Shown one piece after another: positions 29,929 through 42,830 of a stretch of 64,000 nucleotides of DNA (positions are counted from its first letter, which is position 1; the number at the start of each line of letters is the position of its first letter). The notes beneath the pieces were generated by a model that was given only the letters and a program-made list of their open reading frames with translations, searched no databases and was not told the origin of the DNA. The DNA is from Pogonophryne albipinna. Taxonomy: Eukaryota; Chordata; Actinopteri; Perciformes; Artedidraconidae. A program made the position numbers and the translations under genes. The DNA is taken from assembly GCA_028583405.1 (NCBI GenBank), contig CM053243.1, positions 27,866,116-27,930,115 on the forward strand, in the 5' to 3' direction.

Positions 29929-30182
29929 GGAGCCAGTTGAGGTGGTTCGGACCAGGTGGAGGGATTATATCTCTTCGCTGGCCTGGGAGCGCCTTGGAAT
30001 CCCCCAGTCAGAGTTGGTTGATGTGGCCAGGGAAAGGAACGTTTGGGGCTCTCTGCTGGAACTGCTACCTCCGCGACCCGACCACGGATATGCGGGAGAA
30101 GATGGATGGATGGATGGACTTTGTTCACATTTTGTGAAATATTCTCACTCTTTTATTACCATGAGTTGGATAAGACAGGTAA

Positions 30183-30646
30183 AGAGGCCCTATTATGTTT
30201 CTTTTTTATTTGTCTCTTTCCTGTTATTTATATAGGTTTTTGTAAATGTAAATGGTCTGCAAACGTTAAAATAATAATAAAGAAATAAAAACTTAAATGC
30301 ATATAGCGACTTTCGTAAACCAAAGCCAAGATTGGACTTCCATACCATCGTGACATCACTCAAACAGTCACGCTTATATTGGCTAGCACCAACACATTGT
30401 ATTTGATAAGCTAAGGGGCGGAACATTTCAGACACATCTCTAAGTAAATGACCAATCACAACAGAGTGTCCGTCTAACCAATCAGAGCAGACCAGGCTCT
30501 GGTGGACGGTTAAAAGAGGTGCTGCAGCACAGGCAGTAAGAGAAAAATAAATCACTTTTTGAACATTAAAGCATGTAAACATGCCACAGTAAATTCACAA
30601 GATACAAATATGAACCTGAAACCAAGCATTATACTGTAGGGGCCCT
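30183..30646. mobile_element. MITE with TTAA-type target site
   Basis: Inverted ends: AGAGGCCCTATTATG at 30183, and AGGGCCCCTACAGTATAATG read backwards from 30646. Flanks are GTAA (30179-30182, one change) and TTAA (30647-30650). It is 464 bp and non-coding, with a GCAGGC-containing interior. The tip closely resembles that of the element at 51200. Confidence 0.65.
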
Positions 30647-30650
30647 TTAA

Positions 30651-33600
30651 GTCAATGTTAGCAGCATAGTACCCTGATGAATGCAATGTGACACATGGCA
30701 TGTGTTGAATTTAGTGAGGGAGAATTTGCTCTTCCATATGTGAACACTGCCAGCATTGGGTCTTTTTTCTCAGAGTAATGCAACATTCCCCTGAAACAAA
30801 AGTGGAGGGATTGAAAAAGAACATCCACAAATGATTTGTCTGCAGGCATAACGTATTAGGCTATATGATGTTAAAAATGTATGAATTTAAAATAAATGTA
30901 TCTGAAAAACAAAAATGGCAGGACACAGCAGGTTGTACATATTTCACAAAGGATGATTGTGTTGGTATTTCATTCTGTAAAAGAAGAGCTGCTTTACAAA
31001 ACATGATGGTGTGCAGCATACATGCAGAATGAATATGAGCTTGTTTTTTTTAGCAACTAAAATAAAACATCTCTGAATGTAAATTAAGAGTTTTCATGTT
31101 CCAAATCAGGGTCAATGTGAACATTGAATATCACCGAAATTCTGCCTTTTTGTGGGTTACAGAAGATCTAAAAGATATCTTTCCTTATAGCATGTTAAAA
31201 TAAATGTTATCATAATACTGGGACAGATTTTGCTGGACCATACATACACAAATCAACCCATTAAACCTCACAGCTCAAATTATACAATGACTCTTATATT
31301 CACTTAACAAGCTATTGTGGGTACCTTTGAATGGTTTGAATAGACATTTTTCCAGCCTTTAAGCTTGTACTAATTAAATGTACATATTTCCTGAAGGTTT
31401 TTACAGCAGAGAAGCTTTTGACTTGATTATGCAATTGTTAATAACAATGCACAATTAAAGTGTGAACAATCAGGAAATAACTGATTGAGCTTTTGTGTCT
31501 CTGTTGGATTTCGAGACACTGCATCTTTTCTTTTCAAAATGGATTAAAGCTGATATTGTCTACACTGTTGACTGCTGTTAAACACTATTCATACATTTTA
31601 ATAATACACTATTCATAAGACTCACATGCATGCCTTCAGTTGCATAGCAGGATCTTACATGGTTGTATTACTTAAAAACAGGTAATTTGTAGAACAGTCC
31701 AATGTCATGCAAAGGGATCATTTAATTCAGAAGCCACAGAGAAAGCTGTGCAACATGTGTGATGTGGTTCCTTTTGTTAATTGTAATATTAAAATGACCC
31801 TTCTTCTCAAACATAATTAGATCCTTTTCAAATAAAAATGTGTTGTATTTTTTAAATCCAGATTGTTGTGAAGGAGTTATAATATGTAAAGGTCAAGCCA
31901 ACATGATAATCATTCCTCTTCAATGTTTGACCATTAGATCACTGTGACGTTTCTGTTTGATCTGCATTCTTCCTAAGTAACAGTGGGTTGATGTTTAATT
32001 TCAGCTGAATTATTACAGGATCCTCTGTTTGGTGAAAAAAGTTATGCCTGCCTCTGGCAGAGGAAATGTATTTCATCTTTTCAAAGTCACACAGGTTTTT
32101 ACTTTAGAGATACTTCCATCCTTACTTCAAGCACCAATATACACAATAAGGAAGGCATTCACATTGAATCATCCTCACCATAAATTGTATATGTTGCAGG
32201 CCATTAAAATGTGCTAGGCTGTGCATAGACTAGTAATGTTATGTTGCTTGTACATTTGCTTCTGTGGTCTCACAGAGTAAATGAATAGGTTTGCATAGTA
32301 CAAACATGTGAGTAGTTGTTTATTCAATGGGCCATCCTCTCATATCAAATAACCCCTTGTGGGATCTTTGAACCCAAGGGTAGGAAAGCTTGTGCTCTGG
32401 GTTTAGAGGAGAAACAAAATAGCATTTCAGATTTCCAAAGGCAAACCAAGCAGTTCTTGTAGATATGAGTGCACCCTCCCTCCTCTGAATGTAAAAGAGG
32501 AAGTGCAGCAGAGCTGAGATTCGAGGATGGTACGATTGCCCACAGCAAGTAGCTGCATCAACTCTCCCTTCAGAAGTTGAGAGGCCTGCTGGTCCTCTCT
32601 CATGTCTCCTGTCATCACTGTAGTCCACTATGGCAGGGGGTCCCCTCTACATCCATGTCATTATCTCAGCCCTCAGCATGATGCTTCTCTACTCTCGTCT
32701 TTCCTTTCTCTCTGACGAGCAGTACACAGAGCCAGAGAGGCAGGAGAGTTGAAAGATAACGGCTACATATTTTTGTTTAACTTTTAAAGGTCATAAATGC
32801 TGTCAAAATTATGTTCAACTTCAATAAGGGAACCCTAATTGAAAGTAAGTAGATTGAGAGGTTCTTCCTTATTGGACTGTACGTCAAAAAGAATATAACT
32901 GTTAGCAGTAAGTCTTCTCGTTTCTCTATTGCAGACCTTTTTTACATATATTGATAATGTTAAGGAATATTCTAATACCATATAACATTATATGCGAATG
33001 AATGTAAAATGTCATAGTGTAGAACATATATGCACTGAAAAACAATATGGTGAACCTTATGCTTTGAAACACATTCATGAAATATTGGTCCTTCTAAAAT
33101 CTTGCAAATCAACACATAAAATATTTATTTACATGTTTTACTTGAGCTTTTGATCAGTATTAGTTTTTCAATTATTAGTTAACATGGTATTGCAGTAAAA
33201 AAAACGTTTTAATTGAGACATCTACCTTTTTCCCTTAAAATTGTTTCTTTCTTTTTAAAACAATCATACATTTTCCATATCATTTTTTTTAAGCTTCCCC
33301 ACCAACGTTTTAAGCATTGGTTTACACAGGGAGTGAGACTACAAAGTTATGATAATACTAAGATGGACCCAGCAACAAAATGTAACTAGTGAAATAAAAA
33401 CAAACAGGATGTACACTGTGATGGGTAATGTATTACCAAATATTTGTAATTCTTAACATAGCACATAGCGGAATATGTCCTCTTTTGGATTGGACTGATT
33501 GACTTCTTGTACATTGCTTTAATCATGTTGGTTAAAGCTTCAGAACAGATAAGAAAGTTTGAAAGCACCCGGGTCTTGCAACAAATGAAGCCCCAACTTT

Positions 33601-36600
33601 ACCACAAATGACTAAGTGCTAAATTGATGATTATTTAAAAATAAGTTACAATTGATGAAAAAGATTTCCGACCATTAATGACCTATACTAAAATTACACT
33701 TTTAATTAAACTTGCACTCTAAATAGAGTGCAGTCTTCTTTTAGCTTAAGTATAATGACTAAAATATGTAACCAATTATTAATAGTTTGACATTACAGTA
33801 GTAAGTGACATCATATAACATTTAATTTAAGCTATGGTCGAGCCATATGTCAACACAAATTCACTGTGCAATTTACCATTTAAAGTTGCTTTACTTCAAT
33901 TATACCATTTAACAAACTGATATCTCTAGTTGAGTTCATCCAAAAGAAAAAAGGGTAAGTAGCTGTAATGGTGACAAACCTTAAGATATTCCCTTCATGC
34001 CAACTTTGCATTTTCCCCATCACAATCACTTTGGGGGCAAGTGATTTAAATGTGTTATGCTTACAAGACTGCCTTTTTTCAGATTTCAACATTGTCTTCC
34101 TACTTCTGTCAATGATTTTACAAGACAATCATTGAGGAACTCAAAGAGGGAAGAACAGTTATATAATGTGGCATCGCACAAGGATTTGTCTCAGCTGACT
34201 GAGGACAAGACTCGTTGTTCCTTATTTCAACATTAGCATAATCTCCAGAGATCCATCTGACCCGATGCAGTGCCCTCTCATCTGCAGAACAGTTCTGAGA
34301 AATGACTGTGTGCTTTGACGGTTCAGATTATTGAGCATGTCAATTGGTATTTCTCTCGCTCTAATGTATGGTAGATGGTGCTTAAAATAAATGTGTTTCA
34401 TATCTCAAATAATGGAGGCATTCACACCAAGCCCATTGAGCTACCCTCCAACTCCCCACACTCTCTCTCTCTCTGTGATTGTGAAACAAAAATGTAAAAA
34501 TTTCGAATATATTTGACCTCATTTGCATATTGGTACCTTGATGCTAGACACAGACTGTCTTCCCAGCATTTACATTTCTTTAGTGTACTGGGTGGCACCA
34601 GACCTCTGCAAGCTGCTTTGTCTTTCCCACCATATGGCATTTTGACAGTATTTTCCTCTCTAATTAGTCTTTAACACGTATGCCAAGTCCAAATGACTGT
34701 AATGTCAGGGCTGCACTGAAGATCCTTGTTGCATCAGAAATGAGTTGCCATATAATATTAACAAAAGATTGCCTCTAGCTTTAGTTGCAGGTAATGCACA
34801 GGTATTGGTTAATTTTACATTTACATTTGAATCTATACTATGGCAAAACACTCTTTAAAAACATTGTGAATCCTATAGAATCAGTGAAAGCTGTTGATGT
34901 GATGGATCTAAGCCAGCATCTTCAAAGATCTGTGCTGCAAGTGCCAACTATTCGTTAAGAAAGAAAGTTGGCAGACCATATAACTCAGCATCTATGCATG
35001 GAGACACAATGCACACACAATGTACCTAAACTACAAATGCTTTAAACTAGACACAAAATATGTGTTTTCTTTGATGCCCTTTGGTAGGCTGTGCTACGGA
35101 GGTAAAAAAAAAGACCTTATTAAACCGATGGTTTGATTCCCTGCTCCTTTCTGTCCACAAATTGAAAACCCTAAAGATGAGACACCAAATTGCTCCAAAA
35201 AGCCAGGCCAGAGCTTTCCAAAGCAGCTTGTGTGTGAATGGGAGAATGAAAGTAAATATTGTAAAGCTCTGTCAATGTATCATTAACCATATACTGGCAG
35301 AAAGGCTCTGTTATATGATGCCTTCCAAAACGCGCTTCACATGACATATTCAAAATAAGACCATATAGACATTTGCCCATCTGCCACCATATTGCTTTAT
35401 GTGAATTCATTTCAAAAATGAAGTGTTGATGTAAAATCAAATACAGTCTCCCCTTTTGTTTGAATTAAAAACCTGACAATTAATACCGTGAATTTTACCA
35501 TCAAATGGTACAACAGTCACATCAACTAATCTGTGTCGTTCTGATGCTTAATATAGTTACAATACTGTAAGTGAACACTCTATTACAAAGCCCTGCTATT
35601 GCTGATGATGATACAAGTCCTGACATTTAACTTTATTTATGTGATGACATGTTTAAACTGCAGGTAAACTGTTGTGATGGACAATGCATGATCTCTGTAC
35701 TGTATGTCTGTTCAGTTTTTGGTAGCAATAATCTCTTGACAATAGACACACTAACATTAGAAGATTCTAACAAGAAACAGAGAGACAGTTGGTGTCCTAT
35801 CCTTCACCAGAGTGCTAATGTGAGTTATAAACATGAAAACATGGCGACATATTAATCTTTTTCCTCAAAAGATATTCACAGAACGCTGCAGATTGTGTCT
35901 CCTTTTAAGTCAAATGTTCTCTGCACCCCATTGTGCAGTTTTGTCCTATTGTTCTTAGTGTTGCACTTCCCATTACTAAATGGTGTGAGCACTCACACGC
36001 TCGGAAACAAATTGCTGAAATGGAGATCTCTTTCCTGTCAAAAGCAGTCTTTTACACAAAATCCTTCTGAACAAAATTAACATAATGGTCATGTTAGGGA
36101 AGAGCACAGGCTTACCACACTCATGTCACAGTCACAAAGTATCTTGTTTAAATTGATTGGCTGTTAAGGGTGTCTTGGTGAAGGTTTCCCAGCCTAAGTG
36201 TGGAGATGTTGCACGCTGACTGACCTGCATGAAGCAGCTTTCAGTTCAGATAGCTCACTCTTGGCACAGGAAAGATATAGAAGCTAACTGTAAACCCAGC
36301 AGATATCTCAGTGAATTCAAGCTTACCCATTTGCATTTTACACCATCAGTTATAACAAAATAGTCATTATAGCCTGGTTATTTACGCAGGAGTTGTATAT
36401 AAAGTATGCCTACCTTGGAGAATACAATTCTTTGTATATTTATAAAACACATAAACCTGAAGCTGAACCCTTATCTGGAACTGAAGGCTCTATACACTTG
36501 GATGCAGATATTTATATCTTACTTTTAGGCATACAGACCTCTACTTTTAGGTATACAGACAAAAGACTGTAATTGTTTTGTTAATTAAAGGAAACATTTT

Positions 36601-37089
36601 AAATCATACCATTATTATTAAAAATGCCATTGTGTAAAATGTTTGTTTTGTGTCTTTTGGAATCCATTTGTACATTTGAGTTTTTGCGCATGTGAGTTTT
36701 AGAGAAAGCAATGCTGCACTGATGGTTTACTTAATTATCTTGCTCATACTGATTTGCTTAGTACTTTACAAAGCTTCTAACACTCTATTAACATTGTAAT
36801 CTACACATAAAGAACCCATGATGCATTTAACACATTTGGTTACTAATTTAACATTAAGTGGCTGTGATTGGATGCTGTTACTGCAGTTTTACAATTACAG
36901 TATGTTTTACTTTAATTAGAGTTTTAAGACGGGTTAATTATTTGAACTCTCTTCTATTTGTACCTGTTATTCACTCCATTCATTTTTACAAGAAAATGAA
37001 AGAAGAAGAGTCCCACTCTCTTTTAGCGTAACAGTGTCTAGGACTTCAACTCTATCAGTATTGGTTAGTCAGAGTTTAGCTTACTCACA
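30651..37089. other. Long AT-rich non-coding stretch, no gene seen
   Basis: No coding frame with domain character on either strand. A short CT run lies near 34461-34477. The 34140-34380 section is compositionally balanced and motif-rich and may be conserved non-coding DNA. No transposon ends were recognised. Confidence 0.4.
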
Positions 37090-37323
37090 TTAAAGGGGGG
37101 GTAGGTAAGTTTCAGAAACCGGCTCGAGTGCACTAAAATTTGAAAGTACACAGCCGAAAAGAATCCGCCCCTTCCTTCAGACTTCCTTACAGAGCACCTC
37201 CTCCAACACACATGAACGCGCACATGACTTAGGTTGGCTCTATAGTTCAGGGGAATTGTAAACCATACAACACCTGTCCAAGAGAAAAAGAGCGACCACG
37301 GCGTCAGATTTCAACTCGGTGTG

Positions 37324-37752
37324 TATGGGGGTTATTCCCTATCTTTATTCAAGAGTGTGGTATTTACATTTGAGAGCATACTTTATTGATTTCCTTCACT
37401 CAAACCCTGTCATCGCACCAAAGACAAACCAAAGAGTAACCGCCCTTACGGGACGCTGTAATAAGTAAAACGAACGCACCCGCAAGGACACCTGGCCTCC
37501 TATTGGTTGAGGGATTTTGACAGGATTGTTGCACAAAAGTTTCGAGCGCGCAGAGAATAAATCTGAGAGCAGAAAAAATCCGTAAGCAGCAATATATCTG
37601 AGTGCAAGCGTACAGTTTGAGCAGAAGCAGAGCAAAGTGCAAGCAGGCACTATTTGAGTGCGAGGACAGGGTTTGAGGGAAATAAATACATAAAGTATGC
37701 TCTCAAATTTAAATACCACGCTTTTGAATAAAGATAGGGAATAACCCCCATA
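37324..37752. mobile_element. 429-bp inverted-repeat element nested in the TTAA element
   Basis: Long inverted ends, about 70 bp with few mismatches: TATGGGGGTTATTCCCTATC at 37324 and its complement ending at 37752. The arms also share CTTTATTCAA, GGTATTTA and GAGAGCATACTTTAT. The flanks are GGTGTG on each side (37318-37323, 37753-37758), a 6-bp duplication. No coding frame. The superfamily is undetermined; a 6-bp duplication is uncommon. Confidence 0.7.
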
Positions 37753-37759
37753 GGTGTGT

Positions 37760-37908
37760 TGCATCAGTTGTCGCCATCGTTGAAAAGCAACTCCGATATT
37801 GACTCTGGTTTGAATTCTCCTAGTTTCCACTTTGTTTTTGTTCCTAATTTGCTCCGTTACATTATTTCTTTTGCCACCAGTAGACGATGTTGAACCTAAC
37901 TCTGCCAT
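37760..37908 (-). pseudogene. Transposon ORF first exon remnant with RWRxL motif
   Basis: The ATG at 37908 opens MAELGSTSSTGGKRN, followed by ETRRIQTRVNIGVAFQRWRQ. The pattern matches the fragment at 26905-27162. It runs into the nested element at 37758 soon after the RWRQLM motif, so the rest is lost or displaced. It is probably an accessory or transposase N-terminal segment of the TTAA element that contains it. Confidence 0.45.
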
Positions 37909-38811
37909 GGTGAAAGTGGCCGCCTGTTGCTGGCGAGTCATTGAAGTACTGCTGCAATGCACGCCCAATGACGGCACGCCCAATGAGGGCACGAGATACA
38001 TTTGTACGTGCACGAGATGGAAGGCTGACAGACAGGACGGCAATCCAATCCGTTTAGCCGGCCCGGCTAAACGGATTGGTCGTACTTTTTACAGTATTAC
38101 GGCTTCCACAGATGAAATTTTTTTATGGATTTTTTGTCAAAGCACTTAAGATATGCATTGCTATCGGGATGTTAAGAGCATTCCATGGAATATAACAAAA
38201 AGTGTATCTCGAGCCGGTTTCTCAAACTTACCTACCCCCCCTTTAAGTATATTTTATTATAAATAAATTGCTTAAATCAATCTCGGCTTAGCAGTGAAAG
38301 TCTTTACAACTGATGATATTGGGATGGAGCAATGCGCTGTCCAACTGAAAAATGTATTTAATCAGCAATTATTGTGAATAAATATTTTACAATGAGGCCA
38401 TGGTTTATTTGGGTGGCCTCAGGAAAAGAGTGTGTTAAATGATTTCAAACTGATAATAGGCCAGCGTGAAGAGAGCAGAGGTGGTTTGGCCTTCCTGGAT
38501 TCACTTTTGCTTTAAAGTTACATTACCTTTTGCCACTAAGCAGATATATAAAAAAGGCACATTGTGTACACGTGTCTGTTTAACATATTACTCTGGGACA
38601 ACCGACATGCACTTTATGATCAGACAAGATAAACCTTTTCTTTTCACAACGGCAAAGTTATTTTTGTGTTTTATCTTTTTAATTTGGCTCCATATCAGGT
38701 AGTTTTGGGTAAACCGAATGAGTAAAGATTAAATGGCTTTTAATGTGTGATTGTTGTTTTATTGCTTGATTTTAAATGTGATTTTTACTATATTTAATTG
38801 TTGTACTTTTT

Positions 38812-38893
38812 TTTCTTTTACTACCTTTGTAAATCGACTTTGAGCAACTGTAAAAACGCTTACAAAATACATTTATTATTATTATTATTAAAA
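38812..38893 (+). repeat. LINE 3' tail (L2-like) ending in (ATT)n
   Basis: The sequence GTAAATCGACTTTGAGCAAC, then AAAACGCTTACAAAATACAT and an ATT repeat. Fish L2-type LINEs end with a very similar sequence (CGACTTTGAG..AAGCGCTxTAxAAAT..(ATT)n). Only the tail is recognisable here. Confidence 0.55.
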
Positions 38894-40373
38894 AGAAAGA
38901 AAAAGAGGAACCTACATTAAATGCTGATAATACAGCAACAGGACCTCATAAAGTTCATACAAAATCTAACTAACTAATTCCTGATGTTCGTGCCTTCTAC
39001 TGCTAGTGTCTAATTTATTATTTTCAAATAATAAATTGTCTTCACAGGAGACAACTTTGTCTGCAAAACATATTGGTTAACTGTGGGAAAAGATTATTAT
39101 TACAATAGTGACAAACTTACTAGACAAAGAAACAAGCATTTGGGTTAAAACAACTAGTTGATGTGGTTACTTAAGCAGAGACCTATTGCAGAAACATATT
39201 GCTTGTTACGTTTGTTTTAAACAAGCAAACTATCCCCTAGAACTGTGGAGGTAAGAAAGTACACAAACCCACCAGAGGACTACGAAGCTGCTGTTGTTTT
39301 AGACCGCAACACATGCAGACAGTGATGCCTGGAGGGGGACTCACAGGATTAAACAACAGTAAAAAGTAAAAGACAATACATAGATAGAATGGCATCCACA
39401 GCTGCCATCAGTTTGCACAGACTGCACTGTGAATAGTCAAACACTGACTTTGAAGAGAGGTAGGTGGACGGGATAGAAAGGGAGAGTAAAACAAACTTGG
39501 CAGCCATGCATACCAAAAGGACCAGGAGAGTCCAAGAGGAAATTGTGAGTTGACAAGTGAAGTGAAAAGACAACCTTCTGTCACTGTAAGGTCCACTAAC
39601 TCAAATAAAATCTTAAAGAACAAAACCCAGCTACAGTACTTAAAAAGAACAAAAACAGTATTGGCTACATCCCATACTTTTGTTATTTTGGCTTGTCCGA
39701 CATGTTTAGAAAATCTTACCACATACATTCAACATGTTTTTCCTAGACTTTGCACAAGTTAGATCTCTCTATAAAGCACAGCATCGATGCATAAGAATTA
39801 CATATAATTATATCTTTCTCAGTGCCGAAGTCTTGAGATATGCATATTCTGGAGCCAAATTGTTTGTCCCTTCCTACAAGAGAGATAGGTTGATATTATT
39901 TACTATTGCTACAATTGTTTTTTTAACCTTTCAATAGATTAAACAAAATGCAGAATCTATATGCCAATCCAAATTACGAAATGTCGTAAAAACCTTTAAC
40001 CAAAGTTAAAATATTCAGAATGACATTATAACGAAGACCTTTTCCACAGCAGCATGACCCGGAGCTGATCAAAAATGATGTGACATTAACAACAGGACCA
40101 ACTAAGGGACATGGAAATATATAGAGAAAACCACTGAGATAAACAATATCATTCCTTGGTAATGTGGCCTGTCAGCTTAATGAGTCAAGTAAATCAATCA
40201 TAACTAAAAAACTACATTTCAACTGGCTTACTTTCAATCTGGGAAGTCATCAGCACTACGATGAACTTTTTCAGGCAAGAGGAATGAGATGATCAGAGGT
40301 ATTGTAGTCAAGCAAAGAGTTTCGTCACATCATTCGATCATGTTAATACTGTATGTCGTAGTTAATTTGTTAG

Positions 40374-40445
40374 GCGAGGCAAGTTTATTTATGTAACACC
40401 TTTCAACACAAGGCAATTCAAAGTTCTTAACAAAAATAAAAGAGC
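40374..40445. repeat. Short dispersed repeat fragment
   Basis: GGCGAGGCAAGTTTATTTATGT, then CACCTTTCAACACAAGGCAATTCAAAG. A similar piece lies near 58348-58425 (GGCAAGGCATGTTTATATAGC). Sequences of this kind are abundant in fish genomes as LINE/SINE tails. Family not assigned. Confidence 0.45.
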
Positions 40446-42395
40446 ATTTTTTAACCAAGTACCATGAACAGTAGCAACCAAATGTAAACTGTGAACTTTG
40501 GTCAACGTTTTCAATGAAAGGCGTTTAATCACGGGCGCAGCACTGTACATAGAGATGAGGCCTCACATACACTTCGGTGTAACCTTTAGGATATGGCCAT
40601 CCTGAATCTGTAATTTGTCCCCTAACACTTCTGGCAAGGTTGCATCCATGTGGTCAGGTGAGCAAGGGCCTGACCGGTTGATGTTGAGCTTCCTTGCACA
40701 CCAAGGAGTCTGGCACTCAGGTCAGTGATAATGGCCGCGGCCAGATGGTACCTATCCACTGGGGACGGAGGACACAGACATGCTGGTCACAGTTTAACTT
40801 TGGAGGTTGCATATTCTAGCATTATTTAATGCTTGATTACATGCATCATTTATCACAATTATGTCTTGATAAAAGTTTGATGCAAAACACAACAAAGGCA
40901 TGCTGAATATTCAAACTTTGCCCTCTCCTGTCTAATCAAGCCCAAAGAGCGGAGCGAGGGGAGAGCGGAGAGAACAACAGAAAATGAGAATGAACAGAAG
41001 GAAAAACACGTTGATACAATTATAATTCTTTGTTTTTAATAGTAGACCAAGATACAAGTACACACTACAATTAAAGGAGTTATAAGGTGAAGAGACACAG
41101 ACTTTAAAACATGTTGATTATCACAATAGCTCATTGATGATACATTTCCCACAACAAGTTGTTTATTTTTGCAGTTGCTGAAGAAGGACCACCATGTTCT
41201 TCACTTAAAATAAGCTTCTACCAAATGATAATGTCACCTCTGTGTTTTTTTTCTAAATCTTATGATGGAAATTACCAGACAATATGTTATCAGAAGTGTT
41301 GATTACTTTTGTGGCCTTTTGCCTTTTTCGGATGGTTTTGACAGAGTGATGGGCAACAGGAGATGACATGAGAGGGAGGAGAAGATGACAAGAGACAAAG
41401 GTCTTCAGTTGCGCTCAAACAGGAAGTGTTGGGGTTTTAAGTGTATGCATTTACCTTGACATTGTTGGTTGTCCAGGAATCCCAGGAATAGGTTTCAGAC
41501 TGACAGTAAATTAATGATCTTGACACAAAACTGACAACTTAGGAGAAGTAATACATAAAAGGCTGTCACTAAGGGTCAGGTTTACTAAGCCTTATGTGCG
41601 TCATTTCAGCAAAAGATATGCATGCTATTTATCAAACAGACATACAGGCCCGGGAGATCACATTGCCTACACTGTTACCCCTTTCACACCAACGCGTTTT
41701 CAGCTCCGGCTCGGAGCTGGAGCCTGAAAAGTGCCGTTTTTTTCCTGTTCACACCGCAGCGCCTCTTAGCTCCGGAATCCGGTTCACTTCCAGCTCCAAA
41801 AAATTGTCGGTCTAGAGGCAAGAGCTTCGGAGCTAAGAGGTGGCGTCGCTTACGTCTCTCTTACGTCGAGGCGTGCAGGAAACTAGACCGACCTCCCCTG
41901 AACATGGGTCGACTGTCATGCCTGCCTACAAGCAGTAGTGCTTATAAACACACTTTATAAAGTCAGGCAACACTAACCAGGCTTCGTGTGATTCTGTTTA
42001 TTTGTACCTTACTTTGACCATCCGTTCACTGTTATTGATCATTGTGGAGAGAGGCAGACGTTTTGTTTTGTATTATAGCAGCTATCGGATGGAATCAATA
42101 CATGGGCTGCACAGGTTGTCGTGTCCGACTATCACAAGTAGAATCATAATAAAAATATGCCGGTAAAATGTGCCTGTAGAAAACGGTTTATGCCACAATA
42201 GGATAGCAATAGCAAGTAGTCAGTTTAGCTTCGGTTGCTATGCTAACATCACCCATTTTATACCAGAGAAACTTTCATAACAGCGTTGTGATGCCAAACA
42301 GCGTCAATTCAGACTGACACACATTCACTTAGGCTAAGGGGAACTGGGGATATGTATCAGCTGCTTGTGTGAGTCGGACAGTGAATACTTTAGAG

Positions 42396-42475
42396 CGACC
42401 GCTGCAGTGTGAGCTAACCGGGAGCTAACGGGAGAATAAACTCCCGTGGAAGAGCAGCCAACACTGCAGCGGTCG
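42396..42475. repeat. Perfect 15-bp inverted repeat with nested hairpin
   Basis: CGACCGCTGCAGTGT at 42396-42410 and its exact complement at 42461-42475. Inside the 50-base loop a second pair, CGGGAG and CTCCCG, flanks AATAAA. It lies in the interior of the Harbinger-like element, so it is not its end. Confidence 0.8.
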
Positions 42476-42616
42476 GTAAATGCCGCAGAAACACATTAAT
42501 AAACAATGAACCACGGCACTCTGGAGAAAAGTATAAGGTTGGAGAAGTCGTTATTTAATTTAATCTGGCTTCGTGTGATTTAAAGCAACACGATCATCGA
42601 CCCGACGCAGTTCCCC

Positions 42617-42645
42617 GTTGTTGTTGTTGTTGTTGTTGTTGTTGT
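42617..42645. repeat. (GTT)n microsatellite
   Basis: About 9.7 copies of GTT inside the Harbinger-like element. On the minus strand it reads as a polyglutamine run, but the surrounding frame has no other protein character. Confidence 0.9.
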
Positions 42646-42830
42646 GAGCGCCGTAACGCCGTTGGGGAGCAAATCAGCGATGTAAACGGTGACGTCATGA
42701 CGCAGCAGCGGCAGCACCAGTCGGGCTCTGGGCGGTGTGAACAGAGCGGGAGCAGAAAAGGGAAACCGGAGCTGAACCAGAAAAGCTCTAGCTCGGAGCT
42801 AGAAAGGGAAAAGCGCTGGTGTGAAAGCCG

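Larger units (their letters stand above)
28020..30118 (+). mobile_element. 5'-truncated, decayed LINE (non-LTR retrotransposon)
   Basis: Reverse-transcriptase coding sequence starts abruptly near 28020 with no endonuclease or ORF1, as expected for 5' truncation during target-primed reverse transcription. The 3' end is a short (ATGG)n run at 30101-30118, a common LINE tail. The coding frame is broken in several places and internally deleted. It is split at 29497 by a 432-bp insertion. Clade assignment (RTE, Rex or L2 type) is not made because I cannot align it. Confidence 0.85.
37094..38242 (-). mobile_element. TTAA-flanked DNA transposon, possibly Kolobok-like
   Basis: Inverted ends begin AGGGGGGGTAGGTAAGTTT at 37094 with the complement at 38242, continuing as GAAACCGGCTCGAG on both sides; about 35 bp match. 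Exact TTAA flanks are at 37090-37093 and 38243-38246. The ends do not have the CCY start of piggyBac, so Kolobok-type is the better guess. It carries an ORF remnant (37760-37908, minus) and is split by another inverted-repeat element at 37324-37752. Length without that insert is about 715 bp, so it is non-autonomous. Confidence 0.7.
38247..41670. other. Mostly non-coding stretch with small repeat tails
   Basis: No gene seen. It contains a LINE-type 3' tail near 38812-38893 and a short dispersed repeat near 40374-40445, listed separately. The 40560-40790 section is GC-richer but has no open frame of note. Confidence 0.4.
41678..42830. mobile_element. Harbinger-like non-autonomous element, member 1
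   Basis: Inverted ends: CCTTTCACACCAACGC..TTTTCAGCTCC on the left and GGCTTTCACACCAGCGCTTTTCC read back from the right. The next 80 bases (GGCTCGGAGCTGGAGC; CCTCTTAGCTCCGGAATCCGG) match the element at 61006. TTA precedes the left end (41675-41677), but the right flank (CATG) does not match, so the duplication is lost or the boundary slightly off. 1.15 kb, with no transposase. It contains a stem-loop (42396-42475) and a (GTT)n tract. Confidence 0.65.

Noticed and set aside
37396..38043. 215-codon minus frame across the nested element
   Set aside because: Reads through the nested insert and its duplication; only the short RWRxL exon (37760-37908) has protein character.
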